Shown: positions 45,474-56,918, numbered from the stretch's first letter. The stretch: 64,000 nucleotides of DNA from Persicaria tinctoria (GCA_037127255.1 JBANSL010000018.1:15535175-15599174), one strand, 5' to 3'. Made by a program: numbers and translations. The notes: a model not told the origin generated them from the sequence alone.

Positions 45474-45900
45474 TTGAAACCTGTAGCACGCAACCAAATA
45501 ACGAAGTCAAATTAAGAACACAAACATTGAAATGTTTTCACTCGAAACACATCATGTTTGCTGAAAAAACTAAGTAAACGTGCATGCGCACTCTATGATG
45601 GATGTTCGGAAATCGATTGAGCATCAACTGGAAAATATAAGTTCAAGAAGTCACAAAACTGAACAATGATTCCCAAAAAAAAAGAGGTATAAGGATACCT
45701 TCAACAGATGTAGAAATGAGTAAGAAAAATAGAATACCTTGTTTGTGGTTTTTGTTCCTCGGATTGGAAGCCTCGTTATGAGCTTAGTAGGCGAGTGGGA
45801 GATGAGATAACTAAGTAGCTAAGGTAATTTAGCTTTAAGAGAAGGGCAAAAATGTATTTTTTATCCAAATATTTCAACATAATTTTAAACTGACGGAAGT

Positions 45901-46500
45901 TACCATGTTTCATAACTAATCTGAAGGTGGGGTGATTAAAATAGGTAGTGGGGTTAGTGGGATAAAATTTGGAATGTTAATTTAAAATAGTTATTTTTAA
46001 GGTGGAGGAATTAAAATAGGTAGTGGGGTAGTGTTAATTTAAATTTGGAATGCTAAATTTGAAAAATGAAGGTAACTTCCAGATTTTATGTGTGTATAAG
46101 AAAAAAATGGGGGAGTGGGATAACTTCCATACTAATAAAAATTTAATAGTTATTATATTGCTAATATAAAAAAAGAAAGAAACGTGGCTAGATAGTTATT
46201 ACATTTGAAAAAAATATTTTTGAACATAAAGTAACGTGGCTCATATTTTTAAAATGTGTTCCAACTTAAAATTATTTAGAAACGTGGGTAGATGTTTTTA
46301 TTTTTATTTCACACCTGTTGAATTTTCCACCACCCGTGATGTGTGCTGTTAAAAATATTGGAATCAAGTAACACAAACCGATACAAAACTAAAAGGTAAC
46401 ACAAAATCAAGTAATATATATTATTGATCACCGACAACAAATATTCACGTGTATTTACAAGCTAAACCTAGTTTGTATAACATTTCAATTGTTCAGCAAC
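45901..46500. other. AT-rich region with internal direct repeats
   Basis: The phrase 'taaaataggtagtggggt' occurs at about 45937 and 46013, and 'taacttcca' variants recur at about 45898, 46072 and 46121. It may be part of the Helitron's 5' region. No gene seen. Confidence 0.4.
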
Positions 46501-47210
46501 TCAAGGAGCATCGTTGGTAGCCATCGGCAACTTAAACCGACACATTGGGCAAGAGTTAGGAATAAAGGAATAAACCTTTCTCTCTACAGGGCCTTGTTCT
46601 TTCAACGATGGCTGCTTGAAGAATTCCAATCGAGTAGTGGCGTGGTCCACATACGGTGACGCTTGCATCTCCTTCGCTCTTCGCCGCTTGCAATTTGCGA
46701 TGAGCTCCGTTACCTTGACCGACGACGGACGGCGACGACAAAGTTTCTCTTGATACCCTAGCCCCGAATCCGGCCTTGTTCTGCTTCCTTGTTTTGGTAG
46801 TTTCAGATCGTGGAAGAGAGAGAGCTTCTCTAGAGAAGGAGAGAGAAAGAAAACAGGTTCTTCAGTTTTTTCAGAAAGAAAGAGGGAGAGAAGGGCAAAA
46901 ACAGAAATGATGAAAAAAATTGGAGAAGGCTCCACGTGGATAGTCTCTCTGCTCTCCAAAACACTCAGCTTTAAGATATAGGAGAATTTATGTGTATATA
47001 TATATAAATTAACGATTTGAATCGCAAAAATCTCAATTAACCAAACGGTCAAAACTCATAAGTGTAGCAACTAGGAAGGAATGAAGGATCCATTCCCCCG
47101 CCATCAATGTCCTTGAAAACCCAATAAATGTACTCCTCAACAGTTTTGCGTGGTCCTTTTACAACCCACAAATGCTTTTTGATATCTACTAGTAACTTCA
47201 AATTGATCGA
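46501..47210 (-). other. unidentified gene fragment(s)
   Basis: Two minus-strand pieces look protein-coding but I do not recognise them. One (about 46800-46501) reads KLPKQGSRTRPDSGLGYQEK and ends SCPMCRFKLPMATNDAP with a CXXC pair. It sits behind a CT-rich leader-like stretch (46800-46870). The other (about 47210-47062) reads LLVDIKKHLWVVKGPRKTVE then EYIYWVFKDIDGGGMDPSFL before a stop. They could be exons of one decayed gene or host-gene pieces captured by the neighbouring Helitron. Confidence 0.4.
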
Positions 47211-47586
47211 TCAGTTGGGGACTTGGTGAGAAACCCGATGTATTGAGTTTATTTTGTATTTTAGTTATAAGGTTAGGTCAAATGTGAAATGATTGTTTTT
47301 TCTCCCAACATATAATCTATCTTGGAAAATCCCCACACAAAAAAAATCTATCTTGAAATTAAACTTAGGCAAACAAGGGCGTGGACCGGACTTGAGATGA
47401 GTTTTAGTCAAGATACTATCCCGGTGTCGCAGGTGTGGCCCATGCTAAGCCATCTTTAACTGGTTGAATACTTGAATGTCATGTCCAAGTCCGTCCAGTA
47501 TTGTTGGCGCGGACAGCTTGCGGCCTGCGGGTACCCGTAGACAGTGAGAGAGGATGAACTTCTTGCCACTGAAAAGGGATAAAGTT
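47211..47586. other. intergenic, nothing recognised
   Basis: AT-rich at first, then a more balanced stretch (47380-47560) without a clear coding frame or repeat border. Confidence 0.35.
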
Positions 47587-47589
47587 TAA

Positions 47590-47900
47590 TGACTCCTTTG
47601 GTTTAAATTTTAGAAAAGTAAAGGAAACATTAATGAATGTAGTCTATTTAAATACATTGTTAAAAATATTTATCATTACCCTATTCTACCAACTTTTAAT
47701 ACAAAATTGATTTTGTTTTCCCCCATTTCAATCACTCATTTCAATAAGGGGTAATCATATTCCTTATACTCCTCTAATTATTACTACTTCTATCTTATTT
47801 TTCATACAAAAAATAACATTATTTTTTTGTTTAGATATATTTTCCTATATAAAATTTATTTTTATTCCGTTTACCTTGCATATTTATATCAAACCAGCCC
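47590..47900. mobile_element. Tourist-like MITE
   Basis: The left end 'tgactcctttggtttaaatt' and the complement of the right end 'gggctggtttgatataaat' are loosely inverted and TAA flanks both sides (47587-47589, 47901-47903). Inner sequence such as 'cattaccctatt' and 'tttcccccatttca' is shared with the element at 24730-25229, so both probably belong to one family. Confidence 0.55.
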
Positions 47901-47903
47901 TAA

Positions 47904-48169
47904 GAGGGAGTTAGGCAACATAATACATGGAATGAGAGGAACGATGGAGGGCTTCACTCCTTCCTACAGGGCCTAGCATGTGCTCCCAATTTTTGTTTTG
48001 GCAATTTTTTTTGGGTGGGAATGTTTTGGCAATTTATTAGTAGCAAGTGCTCCCAATTTTATGTGTTTGGTATAATTCTGGGCTTGTATTTAACAAGTGC
48101 TCTCAAACAGCATAATTAATTGTATTTTTTAATCTTTATTATATATATTTATTTTTATTAATAAAAAAT
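47904..48169. other. intergenic with a local duplication
   Basis: 'agtgctcccaatttt' and 'ttggcaattt' words occur two to three times (47971-48113), a small tandem duplication. Nothing else. Confidence 0.4.
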
Positions 48170-48345
48170 AGCGGTTACTCGACCCGAAACGAGCATATGA
48201 GTGCTCTTTTGATGTATTTTTTTGTTATATTTTCTTTTTTCGTTTGTTGTATGTTTAGACGGATTGCCGTCTGTCGACTTTGTCGGCCTCTCGAGGTCCG
48301 GGTCTGTCCGGCCTCGAATTATTTCCTTATCAAAATAAAATAAAA
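48170..48345 (+). repeat. LINE-like 3' tail
   Basis: Contains 'tcgactttgtcggcctctcg' (48275-48294), the complement of a block in the 16350-16870 repeat, and ends in an A-rich 'aaaataaaataaaat' (48334-48348) as LINE tails do. Only the last part of the element is present, in plus orientation. Confidence 0.5.
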
Positions 48346-48689
48346 TACTCGTTCCAGGTGTACGTAAGCCGGGCATAGCAGCCCGATTAGGCTTCACCCC
48401 TTACCGATGCCCGACTGCTATTACAGGCAGGTCGGTCCTAGTTTGTCAAGTCTACTCGAAATGATAGTCTTATAGCATTCCCAACAACCCTTGTAAAATA
48501 GAGAGAAAGGACAATTTTAGAGGAAATATGTGTTTTTTAACCCTAACAGCTCTCGTAAAGCAATGTGTAAAATAGAGAAATGTGAGGAGAGAAAAAAAAT
48601 CTATAAATTTAGATGAAGAGTTAGAATCGATAAAATGAAATGCATTCACCCCTTCCAATGACTGCATATTTGTTTTTTGTTTGTTGCTT

Positions 48690-49252
48690 TTTTTTTAATA
48701 CAAGCGAGAGTTTAGGGTGTTTCAACCACGGTTGTACCATCACCCAAGAGTGTCCTTGCGGACGAGAGTCTGAAACTCTAGGTCGGAATCCCAAGAGGAT
48801 GAGGCGGAATCCAAAGCCAGGTGCATAAGTCGATCAACTACTCTGTTGGCCTCCCTAAAGATGTGAGTAATGGAGGCCCTCTCAAAGAAACCGAGAAGAA
48901 GGAGAGCATCCGAAATCAGAATCTAAATCTCCCATGGGGGCTTCCAGGTCCCATTGATCGCATTCACAACCGAAAAACAAGCACCTTCCATCGCGAGTCT
49001 ATGAATTCCCCTCATCCGAGCTTCCAGCAGCCCAAGCTGCAGGCCAACCACCTCAGTCTGAAGGGCCGACGACGTCCAACACCTTCTGGCATCACAAGCG
49101 ATTAACCTTCCAACATCATCTCTAATCACGAACCATGCAGAAGCATTACCAAAGGAAGATTTAACACCCTTTAAATTGAGTTTGAAAATATTTTCATGGG
49201 GTTTTCGCCATCTGATGAATTTTTTTTGATGCGAATTGTTTTTTGAGTTCAT
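48690..49252 (-). pseudogene. 5'-truncated LINE, RNase H domain and A tail
   Basis: Minus-strand translation: KFIRWRKPHENIFKLN (from 49216), NASAWFVIRDDVGRLIACDA (to about 49085), SALQTEVVGLQLGLLEARM and a frame change near 48920. It then reads SDALLLLGFFERASITHIFR and EANRVVDRLMHLALDSASSS, to a stop near 48735. This is the RNase H end of an L1-type LINE. The run of T at 48690-48698 is its A tail. One frameshift interrupts an otherwise well-kept sequence. Confidence 0.85.
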
Positions 49253-50111
49253 AATTAGTTTTTTTTCTTTTTGTCATCTATTGATTTAATTAAGTTATTG
49301 GAGTTTTATTTATTAAATTATAAATTTATGTATTTACTAGAGTGTATAATAAAGGTATAAAATTTGTATAATAAAAAAGCTATTGATCTTTGCTATTTTT
49401 TTTTATGACGATGAACTCACCTTTGACGGTAAACCTCGAGCACATGACCCAACCAGCAAGAGTCACGTACCAGATAAACCGGCTTGCACCGACCGGCTCG
49501 ATCCATTGGTAGGGAACAAGACAAAACTTGGATGGAAATACCAAAGAAAGAGACGGAGGCAAATATCGAACTCGGGACATCCTTCCCACCCCCTTTACTC
49601 CTCACTTACTGACCACCCCGACTTGGGCGATTTTTTTTTTGTAAATAGCCAAAATCCGGAAAATAATTAGGGAGGTAGCCAAAATCTCAAACATTTTAGG
49701 GATTTAGCCAAAACAGGTTACTGCCTCTGGTTTAAAAAAAAAACAATATAAACAACGGCTTACTAATTTTTTTTAAAAAAAATTCATTTTAAATTGAAAA
49801 AACTAAAAAAACAAAAAAAAATACATATATGGGAGAGTCGCTGTTTGACCTTCTTTAAATTTTTTTCCCCAAAACCGTTGATTTACAGCCCGTGGCGGAC
49901 CCATAACTCAATGAGGGTGGGGGCACACTGGCACAATGGTGAAAAATGATAATGAAAAATGTAAATACAACATATGACGTTTTCAATACTACAAAATAAC
50001 GATAAAAATAAAAGAATTTAATATATAGTACAAAGAGTTGTTAATTATTAATTATAATTATTTATCGAAATAGTTGAACATTACGACAAATGGAGTAAAT
50101 CCATTTTACGA
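49253..50111. other. intergenic with unclassified repeat remnants
   Basis: AT-rich flanks around a balanced patch (49410-49620) and short 'tagccaaaat' repeats (49645-49715). 'ccgtggcggacccataactc' near 49890 resembles the end of a common dispersed repeat. No gene seen. Confidence 0.35.
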
Positions 50112-50239
50112 GTATATATGAGCCCATCCTTATAAGGTGGGCAGTCAATGCTACCTTGTGTATATATGAGCCCATCCTTCCCATCCTTATAAGGTGGGCA
50201 GTCAATGCTACCTTGTGTATATATGAGCCCATCCTTCGA
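50112..50239 (+). promoter_or_regulatory. AAE core promoter, tandemly repeated with three TATA boxes
   Basis: A unit beginning GTATATATGAGCCCATCCTT and running through 'ataaggtgggcagtcaatgc' is present at 50112-50159 and again at 50160-50216 (which has an extra 9-bp 'cccatcctt'), with a third partial copy at 50217-50239. Each copy carries a TATA box. The third would start transcription near 50250, giving a leader of about 90 bases before the start codon at 50343. Confidence 0.7.
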
Positions 50240-50342
50240 TTCCATCTTTCAAATCCACAATTCAATCAATCTCTTCTTCCCACCCAATTTGGTCGATCGA
50301 TCTTTCCTGTGAGTTGATTTCTCACAAAAGGGAGCAACCACC

Positions 50343-53300
50343 ATGGATGAATTGGGTCCCCGGCTTGCAAACTCCTCGCCGCTTACGCCCCTCACTTTCC
50401 TAGAGCGTGCCGCCACCGTCCACGGCGACCGCCCCTCCATCATCCACAATGATGCCGTCGTCTCTACTTGGCAAGACACCCACCTCCGCTGCCTCCGCCT
50501 CGCCTGCTCCCTCCGCCACCTCCTCGGCGTCCAGCCCCGCGACGTCGTCTCCACCTTCCTCCCCAATATCCCCGCTATGCTCGAGCTCCAATTCGCCGTC
50601 CCCATGTCCGGCGCCGTCCTCAACAACCTCAACACCCGCCTCGACCCCCGCATCCTCTCCGTCCTCCTCCGTCACTCCTCCGCCACCGCCCTCTTCCTTG
50701 ACTCCTCCTTCCTCCCCGTCATCCTCTTCGCCCTCTCCCTCCTCCCCGACTCACACACCCCTCCAGCACTGATCATCGTCCACGACGGCCCCGGCCAAGT
50801 GCCCGATCCCGGCCCGGGGCTCGTTTCCTATACCTACGAGGATCTTATAAATCGGGGCGACCCGGGCTTTGAATGGGCCCGGCCCGAATCCGAATGGGAC
50901 CCGATCGTGCTAAACTACACCTCAGGGACGACGTCGGACCCGAAGGGGGTGGTCCACTCGCACCGGGGCACGTTCATAATGACGTTGGACTCGATAATCG
51001 GGTGGCCTCTGCCGGAGGGGGCGGTGTACCTATGGACGCTACCGATATTCCACGTCAATGGGTGGACCTTAGCGTGGGGGGCGGCAGCGGTGGGGGCGGC
51101 GAGCGTATGCATGAGGAAGTTCAACGCCGGGGATACCTACGCGGCGATCCAGCGTCACGGTGTCACCCACATGTGCGGGGCGCCGGTGGTGCTCAACATG
51201 CTGTCAAGGGCGGCGGAGGCGCGGAGACTGGATCGGCCCGTGCAGATGCTCACCGGTGGGGCGCCACCACCTGCAACCGTGCTTTTGAGGGCGGAGGAGC
51301 TAGGTTTTGTGGTCGACCACGGGTACGGGATGACCGAGACGGGCGGGGTGGTGGTGACTTGCGCTTGGAAGCCTAAATGGAACTCGTTTCCGGCCACCGA
51401 GCGAGCCAGGCTTAAAGCAAGGTAACAAATCAACACTCAATTTAATTCAACTTGTTAGGTTCTCTCCCTCCATTAAAACTACCTCTCATACACATTTAAA
51501 AAAAAAAACAGCTAAAAACTATATATAATTTTATTTTATGTGAAATTATAAAGAAAAATTAATATATGAAATTCATATTTTATATAATTTTTATCTTATT
51601 AAAAATATGTTAAAAAGTTAAACGATATCTATTTATGAATAGAGTTAAGCGACATCATCTTCTCGTACACATTTTGAGAAGGGAATCAGGTGGCTTATAG
51701 GCCGACACATATTAGTCTATCCTCGTCGTTCATTGTAGATTGTGCTCCTACTGAGTTAGGAGTCGTCGTTTGTCAGGACGTGGTTGACCACCCCAGACCC
51801 TTACCTTGTATAAAAAAAATAATTAATTTAACCAATGTGTCAAAAAAAACAATGTAAAAATCATATATAAGTTAGGATTTTGGATCTTTTCTTTTTATGT
51901 AGTTCTTATAGTCTTTTTATGTAGTTCAATGAATGAGCATGATACGAGTTGCACATGTATCATGCTCATTCAATTCTCTGAAGCGAACATGGAGGCTTAA
52001 ACGTAAAATGCACATGATATGTGGGAGATGTGTGTCGGCAAAGGCCCAAAACCAAAGTCTCAAAGTGACAGTGCAAGTTGGAAGCCCAATGTGCAAAGCC
52101 CGTTGTGCTATGCTGACAAGGAGGCCCATTGAGCTTGACCTCATTCATTTGGAGGTCTATTTCTTAGGCCTAAGTACAGGCCCATGAAGCCTTTTTTGGT
52201 ACCTAATTAAATTGGAAGTGATTGGAGGTAGTTGTAGATAGTTATGAGGCAGTTGGCCTTGACCTTATTCTTGATAACCATCCTCCAAGACCTAAGATAA
52301 AATTGGTGGCTAGCTATATAAAGGCATGGCCACACATGGTGGTGTTCAACTTCAAGATCAATTTTAAACCTCAAACACAACTACACAATAGTTTGAGTAC
52401 GCCTTGGCTCTTATATCAAAGGAGATTTCATGGAAATCCTTTGACAATAGAGGTAAAATACTTGTTTAGAAACATTCTCCGATCGGTTGGAGTCACAAAA
52501 TTGGCAAATAAATTATCGCCAAATAACATAAAAAAAAAAGCTTATTCCAATATTTGTGTTCTGTATTCAGAAGGGAGATCGCCTATTTTAGCTTCGATTT
52601 GATATATTATAAGTTGAAATCCGACACCTGAGTAAAATGTTATAAACATTTCAAGACTGAACCGTTATTTATTTTTCACATCAGTTAACAAATCGATATA
52701 CTTCAATCGTAATTATCATTTGTTAAATTTTGTAACTTAATACTATAATTAAACCTGAAAACTTCAAAGTAGCATGCTATATTACAATATTTGAAAACTG
52801 TGAAATAAAGTATGCACGGTGTATGTTTTTTATTCTAGTTACACATTGATAATATTGATGATTTTTTCGGAAAAAAAAAATTACGGTTTAATTTTTCGCC
52901 CCTTAACAAACAACTTCAGGATCCGTCACTGTTGCATACAATATGCTATCATCTATTCGGTATGAAGTAAAATAGTAAGCTGATTTATATATGTTTGGTC
53001 ATTTGGTGTATTGTGAAGGCAAGGGGTGAGAACAATTGGATTGACAGAAATGGGCGTGATTGACCCCAAGACGGGGAAGAATGTGAGGCACGACGGCCGA
53101 TCAACCGGAGAGGTGGTACTCCGCGGCGGAAGTCTGATGCTAGGCTACCTCAAGGATCCGGCGGGAACGGCCAAGTGCATGGGCGACGACGGGTGGTTTC
53201 GGACAGGCGACATCGGGGTAATGCACCCTGACGGGTACCTTGAGATCAAAGACCGATCGAAAGACGTGATCATCAGTGGCGGAGAGAACATTAACAGTAT

Positions 53301-53598
53301 CGAGGTCGAGTCGGTGCTTTACACCAATCCGGCCGTGAATGAGGCGGCGGTGGTGGCGCGGCCGGACGAGTATTGGGGCGAGACACCATGTGCTTTCATT
53401 TGTTTGAAGGCTAATTTGGATAAGAAACCGACGGAATCGGAGATTATGGAGTATTGCAGGGCAAATATGGCGCATTTCATGGCTCCGAAGACGGTGGTTT
53501 TCATGGATGAGCTTCCCAAGACGTCCACCGGAAAGATCCAAAAGTTTGCCCTTAGAGACACTGCGAGAGCCATGGGTACTCTCGTCAAGGACCTCTGA
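50343..53598 (+). CDS. acyl-activating enzyme, carboxylate-CoA ligase (two exons)
   Basis: Member of the AMP-forming acyl-CoA synthetase superfamily, closest by eye to the plant AAE group containing the butyrate- and benzoate-CoA ligase-like enzymes. It activates a carboxylic acid with ATP and transfers it to CoA. The substrate cannot be told from sequence. Exons 50343-51421 and 53019-53598 join in phase (AG|G) to 1,659 bp, 552 aa, full length for the family. Motifs: the ATP-binding loop YTSGTTSDPKGV at 192-203, GYGMTETGG at 327-335, then GWFRTGDIG, DRSKDVIISGGENI and the catalytic lysine in TSTGKIQKFALRD (K532). The last residues are VKDL, not a peroxisome signal of the SKL/SRL kind, so it is more likely cytosolic. 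Exon 1 is extremely rich in codons ending in C, unlike exon 2's end and the other genes here. The 1,597-bp intron holds repeat DNA. Confidence 0.92.
51931..51971. repeat. perfect 15-bp inverted repeat in the AAE intron
   Basis: gaatgagcatgatac (51931-51945) and its exact complement (51957-51971) enclose an 11-base loop. It lies just before a stretch that resembles a long terminal repeat. Confidence 0.8.
51972..52605. repeat. possible solo LTR in the AAE intron
   Basis: It is less AT-rich than the surrounding intron, with several 'aaggcccaa/ggcccat' words, a TATA-like 'agctatataaaggcatggcc' (52313-52332) and downstream leader-like DNA, the look of a Copia-type LTR. No internal region and no second copy are present, and the borders are not certain. 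Confidence 0.35.
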
Positions 53599-53658
53599 TT
53601 TTTCCCATATATCAACATAAATAGAGATTACTACTTACTAGAGGTGTACCGTTATTGC

Positions 53659-54368
53659 TAGGGTGGGCACAAATCCCGCAAATCCCGTCCCGTTCCGCAT
53701 CCCGTCCCGATTCCGGTGGGATTTAGATTTTTTTTTTAAAATCCCGTCCCGTAAAAATGACGCGGGACGGGACGCGGGACGGAGAGTTCGAATCCCGCAA
53801 ATCCCGTCCCGTCCCGCATATATATAATTATATATATTATATATATTATTAAAATTAATAAAAAAAATTATAAGAATATATTTATATTATATCTTAACAT
53901 TTATTTAAACCCAAAATTAAAAATTAAAAAATAAAAATAAAAATATACTACGTATAAGAAACCAGTGAGTAGAGTACTGTAAGTTCTTTCCTTGATAAAA
54001 AAAAAAAAGTAGAATGCTACTGTATTTCAATTCTCTCATTACTTTCAATTTGTAATGGGCTATGTTTGCAATAAGATTTCATATTTGTAATGCTTTATTT
54101 TGTGAGGTTAGCTACTGTTTTTTTTAAATGACATTATTATGCAATTTGCACATAATTTATAACTTTTTACTGGTTATTTTAGGACTTTATTTTAATCTTT
54201 TTTTTACGAGGGACAAATCCCGTCCCGTCCCCTCCCGAGAGGGATAAGACCCGGCGGGATTTGAAAAAAAAAATTCAATCCCGTCCCGATCCCGTCCTGC
54301 AAAAAATACGCGGGACGGAACGCGGGATTACCCTAATCCCGTCCCGTCCCGTCCCATGCCCACCCCTA
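53659..54368. mobile_element. hAT-type MITE with 'tcccgtcccg' arrays
   Basis: TAGGGTGGGCAC on the left and its complement (GCCCACCCCTA on the right) are inverted ends. The flanks gttattgc (53651-53658) and gttattgt (54369-54376) are an 8-bp hAT target duplication with one mismatch. Both subterminal regions consist of tandem 'atcccgtcccg' words in opposite orientations, and the middle is AT-rich. 710 bp, non-coding. Confidence 0.85.
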
Positions 54369-54470
54369 GTTATTGTAGTTTGGATCCGTGATAACACTTT
54401 ATTTGTTACACACTTACGCTTATATTCAGTGTAACACTTAATTATTTCAGGTATAAATTTACATTAAAAA

Positions 54471-55301
54471 TCTATTCTATATATAACCTTAATTTAGAAG
54501 ACTTTGCTTATGTGTCAATCTTAGAGGAGTTTTAGGAATATTGACCAATTATGTTTTTTTCCTTGATTTTTTTTATTTCTCCTTTTCACTTTTTTTCCAT
54601 TAGTTTTTTTTAATTCTCCATTCTCTTTTATTCTTAACATATTTACTAACAATTGGGCTTAATTCAAAACATTGAATTCAATCTAATATAATCATTAGGC
54701 TTAACTCACATTTATGTACTAACTATCTATAAATATATATATATATATAATCTTAATTTAGAAGACTTTGATTACGTGTCAATCTTAGAAGAGTTTTAGG
54801 AATATTGACCAATTATGTTTTTTCCTTGATTTTTTTTATTTCTCCTTTTCTTTTTTTTTCCATTAATTTATTTTAATCCTCCATTCTCTTTTATTCTTAA
54901 CATATTTAATAACAATTGGGCTTAATTCAAAACATTGAATTCAATCTAATATAACCATTAGGCTTTACTCACATTTATGTACTAACTATTGAGCTTAATT
55001 CAAAACATTGAATATAATTATTAGTTGTGACACATCACATTTAAATGCATGATTCAGATTTCAAAATTTCTAAAAAAAGTTACAATGATATTGATATTAT
55101 TATTACTGAGTGATTTAAAATATATACATGTATGTATTATACTTTAAACGAGATATAAACAAAATTATTTTCAGAATTATAAGATATATTTATGGTAAAG
55201 TTTTTTTATCTTAACTTTTATTAGTATTTTATAATATATTTATATATATTATTAATATTTTAGTTTTAAAAATCCGCGCCATGGCGCGGGAATTGTACTA
55301 G
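54471..55301 (+). mobile_element. non-autonomous Helitron, plus orientation
   Basis: It starts TCTATTCTATATATAACC after an A (54470). It ends with the hairpin CCGCGCC-AT-GGCGCGG (55274-55289), 'gaattgta' and CTAG (55298-55301), followed by T. These are the classic Helitron borders, without target duplication. Inside, a block of about 245 bp starting 'cttaatttagaagactttg' is duplicated in tandem (about 54487-54730 and 54752-55010). Non-coding, 831 bp. Confidence 0.85.
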
Positions 55302-55756
55302 TTTATATTTATACTCGATCTGTATACTTATATCAACATGTTTATAGATTTTTTTTGAAAATATATATTATAGAAAAATAAAAAAAGTAGGTGTTTTATA
55401 GAAATGTTATTTTGATAAATAATTATTAATTTGGCATTTTTTTTGTAAACACAAAGAAGAATTATAAGGTATAAGTGGTTTTATAAAAAGAAAAACTTAA
55501 TTTATTATTTATAATTTGTTATTTTATAAAAAAAAATATATGAGGAAAATCCTACTTACAAATTACAATGACTTCACATAATCCATTACTCGCGATATAA
55601 TAATATATTATTCTTATCAGCTAAGTTTATAAGACCTAAGAAAAGAACATGAACAATGAAATATATGACTCCACTTACTGAGAAAGGTAAAAATGGAGCC
55701 AATATGTAAATAATAGAAATAAGGGGGCGAAAGCGCAAAATTTGTACGAAAAATCA
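55302..55756. other. AT-rich intergenic
   Basis: Nothing recognised. Confidence 0.4.
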
Positions 55757-56860
55757 TATTTTTTTTTATATTAAGTAAATATTCGAGATCAGGCACGCCT
55801 AGTCCTCAAGATGTCGACAAGTCGACAGACGAAAACTGCCTAAACATATAGAAAATATAGATGACCTAAGCGGAACCACTCCTAAAAAGTTAAGGATATC
55901 AGCGAAGAAAGAAGCTAAGCACCACCGAGCAGTAGCACCCCGGGCCAACGGTACAGCAGGAATCTATTTCCTGTTGGTAGTGCAAACGAAACTCCAAGGA
56001 AGCTCATTTCCGAATACGGAGTCGCCCTGAAAGCACCACCGAGCAGTAGAACCGCGGGCCAGCGGTACAACGGGAATCTATTTCTTGTGGATAGTGCAAA
56101 TTAAACGAAACTCCAAGGAAGCTCCTTCCCGGCGGATACGGAGTCGCCCTGAAAGTAGGGTTGTTACTTGAGCCGAGTAGCTCGAGCTCGGCTCGGGTTC
56201 GGCTCGAAAAAAACTCGACTCGGGCTCGCTCGAATTAAATATGAGCCAAGCTTGAGCAAAATTCTGAGCTCGAGCTCGGATCGAGTAGCTCGTATAGCTC
56301 ATTTTATGGGTGAAATTACAGTTCTCCCCTATGTTTTATTCAACCCCATGTAAATAAGTTTTATTTAACCCCTTGTAAATAGGGCGTATATCTCGTTTCG
56401 TAGGTGAAATTACAGTTCTGTCCCTAGGTTTTATTTAACCTCTTCTTCTAAAGAGTCTGTCAGCCGTTTTGCCTTTTGGACTCCATTCACTTTGAATCAC
56501 AGATCTACATTTTGTGAGTAGCTCGAGCTCGACTCGGCTCGAGAAAATGAGGCTCGAGCTCGAGCTCGGCTCGTTTGTAAATGAGCCTAGCTTGACCACC
56601 CACTACTCGAGCTCGTTAGCTCGTATATCAGCCCTACCTGAAAGCACCACCACGACCCCAGTATGTCTCGACCTCGAACTTTACACCCCCAACCAATAGA
56701 AGAACATCTAGAAATGCCAGAAGTGGAGCCCCATACTGCTCGTGCAAAAACGTTAAAAAGATTCAGTCAACCGGAATTTGGTCGTGCCCTTTCGGGATAT
56801 GATCAAGTCCTTTTGGGATTTAATTGAAACCCTTTCAAATGAGTTTTTTATTTTTTAATT
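55757..56860 (-). repeat. LINE-like 3' end with internal duplication, split by a MITE
   Basis: Same family as 16350-16870. On the minus strand it ends in an A-rich tail (T run at 55759-55768). A unit of about 115-125 bp ('gcaccaccgagcagtag' to 'ggagtcgccctgaaa') occurs twice in tandem (from about 55920 and from 56034). The copy is interrupted by a hAT MITE at 56156-56636, after which it continues (56645 on: 'caccaccacgaccccagta'). Confidence 0.55.
56156..56636. mobile_element. hAT-type MITE with 'gagctcgagctcgg' words
   Basis: An exact 8-bp target duplication CCTGAAAG flanks it (56148-56155 and 56637-56644). Ends TAGGGTTGTTAC and (complement of right end) TAGGGCTGATAT are inverted. The subterminal parts are full of 'gctcgagctcgg' words, as in the element at 3901-4306. 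481 bp, non-coding. Confidence 0.92.
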
Positions 56861-56918
56861 TTATTTTAACAAAACTATTATTATTATTATTGTTGTTGTT
56901 TAAATGAAGGGTTAATTA

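Larger units (their letters stand above)
42568..45900 (-). mobile_element. Helitron 3' part carrying an RPA70-like gene
   Basis: On the minus strand the element ends with the hairpin CCCGTGCG-TAG-CGCACGGG (42597-42579), then 'ctatagg' and CTAG (42571-42568), followed by T. This is a textbook Helitron 3' terminus. Upstream on the same strand is an RPA70-like gene, which plant Helitrons often carry. I could not find the TC 5' end; the upper border given (45900) is only a guess just past the RPA gene. The element may reach 46.1-47.2 kb. No Rep/helicase protein is visible, so it is non-autonomous or truncated. Confidence 0.72.

Noticed and set aside
48821..49105. Plus-strand frame of 94 codons.
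   Set aside because: It is the antisense of the LINE RNase H domain read on the minus strand.
50400..51376. Several long frames overlapping AAE exon 1 on both strands.
   Set aside because: They consist of proline, serine or glycine runs caused by C-ending codons, and the AAE frame has all family motifs.
52222..52602. 126-codon frame in the AAE intron.
   Set aside because: No domain recognised; the stretch looks like LTR promoter and leader DNA and lies within an intron.
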